A DNA stretch of 64,000 nt from Haliclona indistincta (taxonomy: Eukaryota > Porifera > Demospongiae > Haplosclerida > Chalinidae). Position 1 is the stretch's first letter. Each line of letters begins with the position of its first letter. Location of the stretch: NCBI GenBank assembly GCA_964017065.1, contig OZ024787.1, positions 3,049,921-3,113,920 of the forward strand. Direction: 5' to 3'. This document shows positions 54,908 to 63,819 of the stretch, piece after piece. The notes under the pieces were generated by a model. It searched no databases. It was not told the origin of the DNA and saw nothing but the letters and a program-made list of their open reading frames with translations. Made by a program: the position numbers and the translations under genes.

Positions 54908-56026
54908 AGAGAGAGAGGCAGGGAGAGAAAGAGGCAGGGAGAGAAAGAGAGGAAAGGAGGGAGAGAGAGGTGGGATATAATATAATTTTTTGAAAGGAAG
55001 TAGAGGGGAGTGGTTTACCTGATCCAGTCATGAGGAAGGTGATATCATGAGGGTTGGTGAACTCAGCCGCCGTCACTTTAGTAGTGTTGCTGAGAGTGTG
55101 CGTGCACTGCTTTTGACCCTGCTCAACATCCCACACACTGAGGAGAAAGGGTTCAAAGGGTGGGAGAGAAGAAAGTATATGAAAATCAGTGAAAAAAATT
55201 AAATTATCTTCATTTTACCTCCAAGAGGCTTTCTGCAGTACTGCTAGCTGAGGCTGGTATGGATGGAACTTTAGCACCTGTGGTGTCTTGCTCTCCTTGT
55301 TGACGAATACTTGTTCTCCAAACTTAGCTCTCTCCATATGCTCCATCAGTCGCTGCCCGTCCTCTCGAACCGTGTGATTGCGCAAGAACCGATACTCACG
55401 CTGGAGGTAGCTCTCACTAGCTGGATCACTGTCCTCTGGTTGCTATAGCAACAAGCAAAGTAAAAAATAATAACGGTATTCATATGACGAAAAGTTTAAA
55501 AAGTACAGCTTGTACATGTATGCAGTGGTTACCCTCATGAGTGAGTTAGCGAAGTATTTAGCCGACCATGTACAGAATCCAGTCTGGTTGAGGTCACCAG
55601 TGAAGTGAGGGGTCTGAGGTACAGTAGATGGTGATGAGAGATCCTCTTCTGACGTCGAGTGCTGTGAAAAATACAAGGCAGTCAATTTTCAAATTGTCAT
55701 CTATTGAAACGCGCCATATTGTGCATGTACATCAGATAAGAAATTTTGGAGTTATAAAATACAAAAGCGAAAATTTATTGCACATGTAAGCATGAGAGAA
55801 ATTAATAAATAATTATGTTGACAAATCTGATTTACAGTAAAATTAAGCCATGTGCAATCAGATCATGTGTTAGTCACATGGTAAGCATGTGTTAGTCACA
55901 TGTACCTTCTTGCTGCCGAATCTTGATGAAGGTAGAGTAAAGGCAGAGCTGGGGACAGAGCTGCCAGGATTGAAATGATGAGGAGAAGGAGGATTATAAG
56001 AGCTGGGGTTAGGCTGAGGTTGACTG
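52269..56026 (-). CDS. RPTOR: Raptor (mTORC1 scaffold), 3' eleven exons
   Basis: Raptor recruits substrates to the TORC1 kinase. On the minus strand the exons are 56026-55906, 55661-55533, 55442-55219, 55137-55019, 54803-54684, 54602-54493, 53428-53298, 53149-53066, 52947-52816, 52715-52586 and 52370-52269, and all splice in phase (about 466 residues). They cover the linker (TGFCTWSAKYFANSLM) and the C-terminal seven-blade WD40 domain: DDGCVRVWRHYA, WEQATGLLYASGDVRYIRLW, DIPAGVDTIVSSL, and the hallmark IRYHDGFMGQKIG with ALTFHPYK, ending LWLAAGGTDGLVSIYS. The N-terminal caspase-like and HEAT regions (roughly the first two thirds of the protein) are not found up to 64,000. Either the upstream exons lie beyond an intron with a nested GTPase gene, or this is a truncated copy. 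One exon has an in-frame 18-bp duplication (HHSAPL twice). Confidence 0.88.
52456..52527 (+). tRNA. tRNA-Glu (anticodon CUC)
   Basis: 72 nt, cloverleaf: acceptor TCCCATG/CATGGGA, discriminator G, A box TGGTCTAGTGG, anticodon arm CGGCG-CTCTCAC-CGCCG with CTC, and B box GGTTCGATTCC. The T stem has one A-C mismatch (CAGGG/CCCCG), so reduced function is possible. A T-run for Pol III termination follows at about 52,543. It lies within the 215-bp last intron of RPTOR on the opposite strand. A decayed copy is at 21,926. Confidence 0.9.
53535..53929. mobile_element. foldback element F2, copy 2, in RPTOR intron
   Basis: Arms of about 160 bp (53,535-53,695 and 53,770-53,929) pair closely: GAAATTAAAAAGATTTCTAT with ATAGAAATCTTTTTAATTTC, and CTAACAGACCATAGATCCCT with AGGGATCTATGGTCTGTTAG. 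It is in the long intron between RPTOR exons 53,298-53,428 and 54,493-54,602. Confidence 0.9.
54070..54440. repeat. dispersed repeat R1, copy 2, in RPTOR intron
   Basis: Matches 38,262-38,620. It contains a GAAGAAGAA purine tract and ends in the hairpin-like GGGAGACACTACCGTGTCTCCC. The 181-residue ORF across it is mostly repeat translation. Confidence 0.8.
54807..54975. repeat. (GA)n microsatellite in RPTOR intron
   Basis: Long AG/GA tract directly upstream of an RPTOR exon. On the minus strand it is a CT-rich polypyrimidine run ending in TGTGCAG, so it serves as an extreme polypyrimidine tract of the 3' splice site. Confidence 0.95.
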
Positions 56027-56029
56027 CTG

Positions 56030-56050
56030 AGAGGGAGAGGGAGAGGGAGG

Positions 56051-56136
<86 letters not shown>

Positions 56137-56150
56137 GGAGGGAGGGAAAG
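56030..56150. repeat. (GA)n microsatellite upstream of RPTOR exon
   Basis: The same arrangement as at 54,807: on the minus strand a long CT tract leads into CTCTCAG, the acceptor of exon 56,026-55,906. The last confirmed RPTOR exon is thus preceded by a real intron, so upstream exons must have existed. Confidence 0.95.
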
Positions 56151-56689
56151 TGGATGGATGGGTGGATGATTGAAGGACAAATTAGAGCTCCATACACATG
56201 TAAGTAAACAGAGGGTGTGAATTACAATGGTAACAGTGCACACAGCCTGCATATGAAAAGTCAACTATACCCAAGCTGTTGACAAAATAGCTGTTGACAA
56301 TAAAAAAAAACTACTAGGCAGAATATATAGGCACACAATAGGCATTGTCTTGAAATGCTTACAATAGGCATCACACAATAGACAGAAAACAAGGCAGCCA
56401 TCACACAATAGGCATTATAAGCACTATTAATTTTTATCATGTTAATTCAGTAAGTAAAATTCAGTTTGTTGCAGTGTACAGCAGTGTACAGTATATGAAA
56501 TTTCATACAGAATTAACCCTCAGTTCCTAAATTTTCTTTACCGTCTAAGGCACGCATGCATTGTATCAAGAGTTTAATAATTATAATTAAGAAGAGAACA
56601 GATACCCGCTTAGAAACGCTGTGTACAAATAAGTGACTTCTTGCACTGTGACTTATTGCACTCTTTCCTTGCATGCTTAATCTCTCTGT
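56151..56689. other. spacer with dispersed repeat
   Basis: No gene. 56,385-56,620 matches 24,600-24,870. Confidence 0.5.
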
Positions 56690-56960
56690 AGTGCTAACCA
56701 GCAAGCTATCAAGATCTACAACATACAGAGTGAGGAGACACTCAGTCACATCAGATACCATGATGGCTTCATGGGTCAGAAGATAGGACCTTCCATCCCT
56801 ACAAGGTCAGTTGCAATTGCATTGTCTTGAAACACTTATTACTCAATCCAATGCACAGTGTGTACTGTTGACTTTCAATAATACACACATGAGACAATGA
56901 TACAATCAAGAGTATTATTATAATCAAGAAGCTTCGATACCTACTAGAAACACTGTTTAT
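56690..56960 (+). pseudogene. RPTOR: inverted relic of RPTOR penultimate exon
   Basis: On the plus strand it reads ANQQAIKIYNIQSEETLS and IRYHDGFMGQKIGP, then jumps to FHPYKV-equivalent bases because 16 bp (GAGGGCACTGGTGGGT in antisense) are missing. The same deletion is in the oppositely oriented copy at 58,914-59,033, and the following 200 bp (CTTGAAACACTTATTACTCA and on) are also inverted there. So the pair is an inverted repeat about 1.9 kb apart. Confidence 0.85.
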
Positions 56961-57008
56961 AGGTAACATGACTTAGACCATACCAAGTGACTTTTGACCA
57001 ATCAGATT

Positions 57009-57887
57009 GTGTGTGGCTATTAGAGAGCCTGGTACGCATTGCATGCGCATGCGTCAGATTTTGAAAAGCGCAGGTGAATAATCGAAAGACACCGCCCTCG
57101 CCCTGCCTATATAAATCTATGCCTTATGCGCCTATCAATGTCACGCCCCACCTCCCCAGTATGGGCAGAGGTGGGGGTTAGTACGGGATTACACAATGCA
57201 ATTTTGCCCGAGGGTCGGGCATTTGACCAACTCCGGTTATGCTTGGATTTCGTAACCCCATACGTGCAGCTGAGTCATTCTTCTATGGAAATGGGTCAAA
57301 TCCCGTACATAGGAGAGGGGCAGGGTGGGGATATAGACGGGATTAGTAGGGGAATTGCATCGCCAACTTTGCCCCACCCTGGGGCGTTTGACATCCTGTT
57401 AATGCAAATCCCCTACTGTCCCCTACTTGCCCAGTACTGGGGGGTGGGGCGTGACATTGATAGGCGCATTAATGCGAACAATGCTGGAAATACTGTTTGG
57501 GATCCAACCACGCTCAGGCAAGCTGCTGCATCTACTTGGCCGCTTGCCCAGGTACACACGACCAAATTGTGAGCAATTGGAGATCTGTCTAGACATATAA
57601 CACTTACTTTGTCGAAATCAGGCCAAAATCGATAATATTTACCGCTCATGGTGTTCGATACGACTCGTACCAGTACAATGCTTCATCGTGGCATGCTTAG
57701 CCGGTCTAAACACTGCTGCTTCTGTTTTTTTTTCAAAACTAACAATGAGTATCCTGATATAAACAAGAGTGGACGGACATCAACAGTAGTTTACTGTAGT
57801 ATACGGTGTAACCATCAGATGGTTACATTACGTCATTTTCGCGCATGCGCATGCATTGGGTACCAGGCTCTCTAATATAGCCACCCA
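57009..57887. mobile_element. TIR element with nested inverted repeats
   Basis: Ends GTGTGGCTATTAGAGAGCCT and, reversed, GGGTGGCTATATTAGAGAGC, each continuing CTGGTAC and ATGCATGCGCATGCG-like. An inner inverted pair, 57,126-57,167 and 57,428-57,470 (ATGCGCCTATCAATGTCACG and its complement), suggests a second element nested inside. A 148-residue ORF inside has no recognisable domain. Confidence 0.75.
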
Positions 57888-57983
57888 CGCCGCCCATGCC
57901 GAGAGCCTGGGTACGAGGCTAACTTTTAGGTAAACAAAGTGATACATGTTGCTGTTTAAAACCAAGCTGAGAGAAACACAATG

Positions 57984-58460
57984 GAGTCTACTTGGCTATG
58001 GTGATGTTGAAGGTATAGTTTGTCAGATGTGATCCAGGGAACATGCCCTTTGTCATCGGCTCTGCTTGTTTCTTAGTTGTGCCCAGACCTTTTCGATGTA
58101 AGCGCTGCATCTCAGCATCAAGTGTTTGTCGAAAGTTCGAAACTTGCTGAAGCGACAATCCTTGACATCCTGTGGGTTAGCATCAAAAATGTCGAAATAT
58201 CTCTTAAAGCAACACACCAAACCATAAAGAGTTTTCAGTGGGTATTCTGACCCGTCTTTTTTACGCACCTCTGACACAAATTTGCCCATCCAGTGAGCAA
58301 ATCCCGCACAGCCGTTTTCGCACAGATGTTATTGGTGACTAGAGCACGATCAGATGAAAAATCAGTTGACGATGAAGGACAAGAACAATCTTTGCTGCGC
58401 GCAGAAGCCCAGTCTGTCCACACACGAATCCCCCACAATGTAGCTTTCTTGGAATACGTG
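57984..58460 (-). pseudogene. Crypton/KIAA1958-type tyrosine recombinase-like relic
   Basis: On the minus strand WMGKFVSEVRKKDGSEYPLK and TLYGLVCCFKRYF match the N-terminal core-binding region typical of Crypton-derived proteins (pattern WLSKFVLEVRKKDG...YPPNTLY). Upstream, in a shifted frame, IRVWTDWASARSKD resembles the preceding WAVxxFxxW segment. Downstream, in another frame, KKQAEPMTKGMF and SHLTNYTFNITI resemble the later linker and tail. At least two frameshifts and the absence of a catalytic domain make it a relic. It sits between the two inverted RPTOR-exon relics. Confidence 0.55.
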
Positions 58461-58604
58461 ACAAACGATGTTCTTGTTTATGATCGTTGCTAAACGGAGC
58501 AGCAAACCTACTGGTACAAGCCATTAACTCTACTGCATGGGGTGACCTTTACGAGCACGAGGCGACCTTTTTTCTAAAATCTGATTGGTCGAAAGTCATG
58601 TGGT

Positions 58605-58696
58605 ATGGTCTAAAATGTTTAGACCACACTAGGCGGTGCATTACGCGACATAAAGCACTCGGGCGTGGTTTATATTGCGTAATGCACCGCCTAGTG
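58605..58696. repeat. 20-bp perfect-stem hairpin
   Basis: CACTAGGCGGTGCATTACGC at 58,627-58,646 is exactly complementary to 58,677-58,696, with a 30-bp loop. A second small hairpin (GGTCTAAA...TTTAGACC) adjoins it on the left. Probably the end of a MITE. Confidence 0.8.
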
Positions 58697-58799
58697 TCAC
58701 CTAGGTTGCACATGAGGAAACGCCTAGATTTTTCAAGTATACCTAGACTACAAGAGGGGACCATGTGTAAGATTATGAGTGGAGACTACAAGATTACAA

Positions 58800-59800
58800 G
58801 GACATTTACAAGATTGTCTCATGTGTGTATTATTGAAAGTCAACAGTACACACTGTGCATTGGATTGAGTAATAAGTGTTTCAAGACAATGCAATTGCTA
58901 GTACCTAGTACCTTGTAGGGATGGAAGGTCCTATCTTCTGACCCATGAAGCCATCATGGTATCTGATGTGACTGAGTGTCTCCTCACTCTGTATGTTGTA
59001 GATCTTGATAGCTTGCTGGTTAGCACTGCAGAGAGCAAGGAAATAGTGCAATTATCATGGTTAGGCAATGGTTCGAGGTATCCATTGAGTTTTAGATTGC
59101 CATTTTTGTGTCAAAGGCAACAAAACTTTGTGGACACAAGAAATCCATCATCTAACAACTATAGCCAACAGAATGCTCAGAGTATTGGAGAACCAGACCT
59201 ACAGTGCGTTTTTGAGTACACTATAGTGTGTTTTAGATGACACCAATTCCCTTGTGGTTATCAACTATACAGTTATATTAAAAGTGAAAACGTTGAATCT
59301 AGAGGTGAAGTACCTAGACCAACTCTGGTTGATCAATCAGATCAACAGTCTAAGAAAGGTTACAATACTAAGAAAGTGAGTGTGGAAAGAGGTATTTTCA
59401 CCTAGCCAGTAAAGGAGCTGAGTGGTGTAGAGCACACACGTTCACTCCCTGCATTATGCCGAAGGTGCGCAATGAATGAGCAAACCGAGGATCCCATGTC
59501 TTTACCTCTTCAATAGCACTAAAGCAAAATCAAATACAGTACTGTTACTCATTAGTTGTATTCAGAAGTAAAAGCATCCATTAAGCCATCAATAGACTAT
59601 TCTTGTAGTTAATGGCCACTACATGCACTTCACAAGTGTAGGAAGTCATCAATATAGTCACTGCTGAGTGTTTACTGTAGCATATACTGTAGACACACAA
59701 CTACTAGCTCACCTGACTGATACTATAGTATTGGTGGTCAGTTGTACATGAACGTTGAGTATCAAACTATTGTGTTCCTTGAGAGTGTGCAGTAAACTGA
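58800..59800 (-). pseudogene. RPTOR: RPTOR 3' exon relics in direct orientation
   Basis: Three exon relics in the order and strand of the real gene: 58,916-59,033 (penultimate exon, with a 16-bp deletion that shifts the frame), 59,404-59,522 (the exon containing TWDPRF; here only one HHSAPL unit, and an extra ATA-like insertion near its 5' edge) and 59,711-59,795 (LLHTLKEHN exon). About 0.4 kb of unrelated DNA separates the first two. They represent a second, non-functional copy of the RPTOR 3' end. Confidence 0.85.
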
Positions 59801-59911
59801 ATGAGAATAGAACACATTGAAATTATCACTGAAACATGAAATCCCAGAATCAACAAAGCTACAATGTATTATGGTTGGACTAGTAAATGCAGAACCCATG
59901 TACTAGTTTAA

Positions 59912-60472
59912 TACTATAGAGGTTGTGCGTGTGACGTAACGAATCGAACGCACGTGGTGCACACGGCCATTTTGAGTGTCAACTGCAAGAATCAACGTGC
60001 TCTGCTCTCGTTTTTAAGCTGCACCACTCAGTAAAAAGTGGATAGCAGTCTTGCTTAGTACCAGGGCTACACAGAAGACGAAGCAAAGAAGTGCGGCAGA
60101 GCAAGAATAGTGACTTTCTTTAAACAGACCTTTCAGTGGCCAGGCTTCGCTCGTACAGTACGTACGAGTCCTTGTAGTCTATACCACGTCAAATCAGTGT
60201 TGTTAGAACGGCTTCAACCATCTGGATACCGTACCTCGAGCGGAGGCAAGTGCTGCCGTTCCACGAGAGAGCCCTTGCTTGATGCATACAGCTTGTAGTA
60301 TTCTTGTATTCCACCTAGCAGTGCTTGTTTGCACCATAGCGTGACTGTACAGCTTTATCTAGCTATCAAAAATGCTAAAGTACTTCTTGTCTGACACTCA
60401 AAATGGCGTCGTAACAACAGTTAATAACACGAAAAATGTGCGTCAAAGCTGTATGTGCACAACCTCTATAGC
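59912..60472. mobile_element. MITE with TIR and Cpg-rich ends
   Basis: TATAGAGGTTGTGCGTGTGACG at the left and ATGTGCACAACCTCTATA at the right are inverted, followed inwards by GGCCATTTTGAGTGTCAACT and GTCTGACACTCAAAATGGCG. About 560 bp, with no transposase ORF. Exact ends and target duplication are unclear. Confidence 0.7.
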
Positions 60473-61374
60473 TCTTAAATACTATAGCTCTACAGCTCCT
60501 CTCAGCTCTTCAACAGAACTATGCATGACGTGACACATTCGCAAGATGCTCATGCCATTATGAATAGGGAACCCATGCATGTTCAAATCGAAGCTATTCT
60601 AAAATTCCAGTGTGCTATCTGCAAAGTTGACAACTGGAGAGTACAGGTATCATTCTACTAACAGAGACTAATCTGACATATTATAAATACCTAGTGGATG
60701 AATTGGCCTGAGGACGAGGCTAGTGTACGTATATACCTAACACTCTGTATCTTTCTTTTGAATTTCAATAAATAGATGAAACGAATCGAACAAATTGAAT
60801 ATAATGCCATCTGCTCTGGGCAAGACGGTGGAGATTCTGTTCATGCCATAATTTGCGTTCACACTTTAACCCTTTAGGGCCTATAGCAGCTTTAGCCGTC
60901 ATAATTGGCTCCACCTACTGTAGACGTCATAAATAGTGTGAAAAGTGGTCTAAATAGGTCAAATAAAGTTTAATTGCAAAAGCTAACTTTACCTGAAAAA
61001 ACCCACTGTTTTTCGCCGCGCCCCCCCCCCCACTAAAATATATAGAACGGGGGGATTTTTAAAGGGGGTGTCCCCCCTTTAACCCGGGGTTCGAAGGGGC
61101 GGAGCCCCTCGCCGCTTTCGGCATTTTTGGGGCTTCAGGATGCCCGGAAATGCATACTTGGGCATAGAATATGGTCTAAACTATGCTGTTTGCTCACCTG
61201 GACACCACCAGGTTTTGTATCAGTCACCAGGGCTAAACGAAGACCAAAATTGGCTGGAAAATGACGAGGTCGCAGCACTTAAACGGCTTCAGTTCCGAAG
61301 TGGGAGTGGCCAACTCAGAGTTTAGTACATGGTCGTAAACTTTGACATGCCAGGAAAAAACAGTGCTAGTTTGG
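60473..61374. other. gene-free DNA with C/G homopolymer block
   Basis: No gene. At 61,020-61,110 a C12 run is followed by GGGGGGATTTTTAAAGGGGG and TGTCCCCCC, then CCCCGGGG-like and GGGGCGGAGCCCC, a set of short palindromes that is highly GC-rich compared with the surroundings. Confidence 0.5.
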
Positions 61375-62200
61375 AACACCCAATTATTATTTTTAGACCA
61401 TAAAATCTGTAAGAAGCTTAGTTAAGGAAAAATCTTCGGTGTGCAGGCGAACAACTAGTTCATCTACCAAAAGCCAATGCTTAACTATCACGCAAACTAA
61501 AGTTTGGTCCAAAACAAACTCAAAAATCAACAAAAAATCAAAGTCAAAAAGTTTTTAGACTCAAAAATCTGCAACTTTGCGAGTTAAGAAAAAGCGCTCC
61601 GCAGGCAAGTAGCCTTATGCCTTAGCTAATCACAGCTCTTCGCTCGTGGCTGTAACTTACACCGTCGGCGAATACGAGGTGATGGTAGCAGCAGCACTCG
61701 CCCGCTCTGTTCGTCTTCGTCTTAGTTATGACGTGCCAATGACTGTTGCCAGATTGATGACGTCAATTTATCTGCATATCCGATAGAATATGCGGGAATG
61801 CACGGTCATCAACTTGGAAAACGTCATTGATACGTCATAAACTAAGACAAAGACGAACAGAGCGGGCGAGTGCTGCTGCTACCATCACCTCGTATTCGCC
61901 GACGGTATAAGTTACAGCCACGAGCGAAGAGCTGTGATTAGCTAAGGCATAAGGCTACTTGCCTGCAGAGCGCTTTTTCTTAACTCGCAAAGTTGCAGAT
62001 TTTTGAGTCTAAAAACTTTCTGACTTTGATTTTTTGTTGATTTTTGAGTTTGTTTTGGATCAAACTTTAGTTTGCGTGATAGTTAAGCATTGGCTCTAGA
62101 GTATTTGGTAGATGAACTAGTTGTTCGCCTGCACACCGAAGATTTTTCCTTAACTAAGCTTCTTACAGATTTTATGGTCTAAAAATAATAATTGGGTGTT
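61375..62200. mobile_element. 826-bp palindromic (foldback) element
   Basis: Arms of about 360-370 bp (61,375-61,735 and 61,830-62,200) are inverted copies with a few mismatches and at least one indel. Ends AACACCCAATTATTATTTTT and AAAAATAATAATTGGGTGTT. The centre of about 95 bp has ATGACGTCAATT and CGTCATTGATACGTCAT motifs. No TTAA is seen at the ends, so it belongs to a different family from the 704-bp element. Confidence 0.88.
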
Positions 62201-62631
62201 TCCGACGACCGCCACTTTGCCATTTGTATCTTTGAGATCAAGTAAGGCTTGCAGTTTAGACTAAGCACACTTACTCTAGAAGGATGTATCAGCCTTCTCA
62301 CCAAGTTTGACTGCTATAAAACCTATCGTTTAGTTTTTATGAGTAAAAACATTTCATGTTAGTGAAATGTGCAATTTTGGAATGTCTAGACTGGAAGCAC
62401 ACTGGTACAATAACACTGGTACAATGTATCAAACTCTTCCTCTTCTCACTGGTCAGGAGTCTACAAAATCATCTGGCAGCTGCTTCAGATAACTCCTTAT
62501 TGCGACGTCGACAGCAGCGGAAATTGATGTTGAACACACTTTGAAACTCGGACCATGTGTTTTGGGTTAAAATTAGATCTAATTACCACGTGACAGGAGT
62601 CGTGTGATGATGCGTTTTGTTCAGATTGAGA
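62201..62631. other. upstream flank of GTPase 4
   Basis: No gene recognised. A CACGTG box occurs at 62,587-62,592, 40 bp before the ATG. Confidence 0.4.
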
Positions 62632-63819
62632 ATGGCCTGCAGACTCACAGATAAAGAGCTAGAAATAAAAACCATCGAGCCTACATCACTACAAGACAGT
62701 CGCGATGATGTGATCCGTTCAATTTTAAACGAATATCTAAACCAGGACACTGGTAACCGTCAATTTAGACTTATTGCAGTCGGAGAAGCAGGACAAGGGA
62801 AATCGTCTTTAGTTAATGGAATTTTGGGAGAACAACTGGCACCAGAAGGTGGTAGATCTAAGCTGCGTGCTGCAACCACGAAGGTCAAGGGTTATTCTAG
62901 TAGTGATGGAACCGCTATTGTTTGGGATACACCCGGATTCGGAATGGCTGACGAAGTCGAAGAAAAAAGACATGTTGAAGAGATGGCGACAGAGTGCGCA
63001 GGAGAGGTTGATTTGATGCTGTACTGCATTAGCATGGAATCTAGGCGCTGGCCAAGGCATTCTGATACCACCACAATTCGTATGTTGACAAAAACTTTTG
63101 GGCCTGAAATTTGGCAATATTGTCTGTTTGTGTTGACGTTTGCCAATACAGTTACACCAGGGAGTTCCGAAGAAGATGAACACCCAGATGAATGTTTCTT
63201 TAAAAGGGTGAAGGAATTTGAAGATAATGTGAAAATGGCATTGAAAGACAAAGACAATGCCAGTCTCTCTGATGAAAACATTCAGAAAATCGAGGTTGTT
63301 GCAGTAGGTGACCCTCGGCCTCGTAAAAAGAACAAGTCATGGAGGTTGCCTTCTACTGACGACTGGTTTGTAGATTTATGGCTTGCAGTTACCCGAAAAA
63401 TTCAACAATCTGCTCTTCCAACTCTCCTCAAGCTCAACAGGGATCGTATTGATCTAGATGAAAATTCAGCCAATCCAACGGAGGAACAGCTCATTGTGCC
63501 TTTCCGTGCACCGAGGAGGTTTCAGAACAAAGGTAACACTGAGGTTTCAGACCAATCCTTGGATTCAAGCAGTGAAGAAGAGCAGGCTACGAGCAGCATA
63601 CACAATCGCAATATTCCTATTCGTCATGTAATTCACGAACATCTAATGATCAATGAGAATTCAGAATTTTTGGAAGACTTCTATGAACGAGAACGACCAA
63701 AACATAAAAAGAAGGGATTATGGGAAAACTTTAAAATGTTCCTTCGAGGAATACTCCTGTTGCTTGAAATTTCACTCGATGCAGATGCTACTGATGACAA
63801 AACAAGCAGAACTAGTTAA
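62632..63819 (+). CDS. AIG1/GIMAP-like GTPase
   Basis: Single exon, 395 residues from the ATG at 62,632 (MACRLTDKEL); the longer ORF begins with TTG. P-loop GEAGQGKSS, G3 DTPGFGMADE, hydrophobic box LMLYCISME, and LTFAN at G4. The signature VGDPRPRKKNKSWRLPSTDD and WFVDLWLAVTRKIQQSALP is kept. The C-terminal module is diverged and more basic (RPKHKKKGLWENFKMFLRG) with a hydrophobic GILLLLEISL stretch near the end, which may aid membrane contact. It is a more distant paralogue of the genes at 39,057 and 50,358. Confidence 0.87.
   Translation: MACRLTDKELEIKTIEPTSLQDSRDDVIRSILNEYLNQDTGNRQFRLIAVGEAGQGKSSLVNGILGEQLAPEGGRSKLRAATTKVKGYSSSDGTAIVWDTPGFGMADEVEEKRHVEEMATECAGEVDLMLYCISMESRRWPRHSDTTTIRMLTKTFGPEIWQYCLFVLTFANTVTPGSSEEDEHPDECFFKRVKEFEDNVKMALKDKDNASLSDENIQKIEVVAVGDPRPRKKNKSWRLPSTDDWFVDLWLAVTRKIQQSALPTLLKLNRDRIDLDENSANPTEEQLIVPFRAPRRFQNKGNTEVSDQSLDSSSEEEQATSSIHNRNIPIRHVIHEHLMINENSEFLEDFYERERPKHKKKGLWENFKMFLRGILLLLEISLDADATDDKTSRTS

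Noticed and set aside
54714..55136. 140-codon minus-strand ORF with a long Ser-Leu stretch
   Set aside because: It reads through an intron made of a GA/CT microsatellite; only its ends are real RPTOR exons.
55896..56264. 122-codon minus-strand ORF with Ser-Leu repeats
   Set aside because: Translation of the second CT tract and part of an RPTOR exon in the wrong frame.
57126..57572. 148-codon ORF within the TIR element
   Set aside because: No recognisable domain, GC-rich palindromic context, and the two ends are inverted copies of each other; likely chance.
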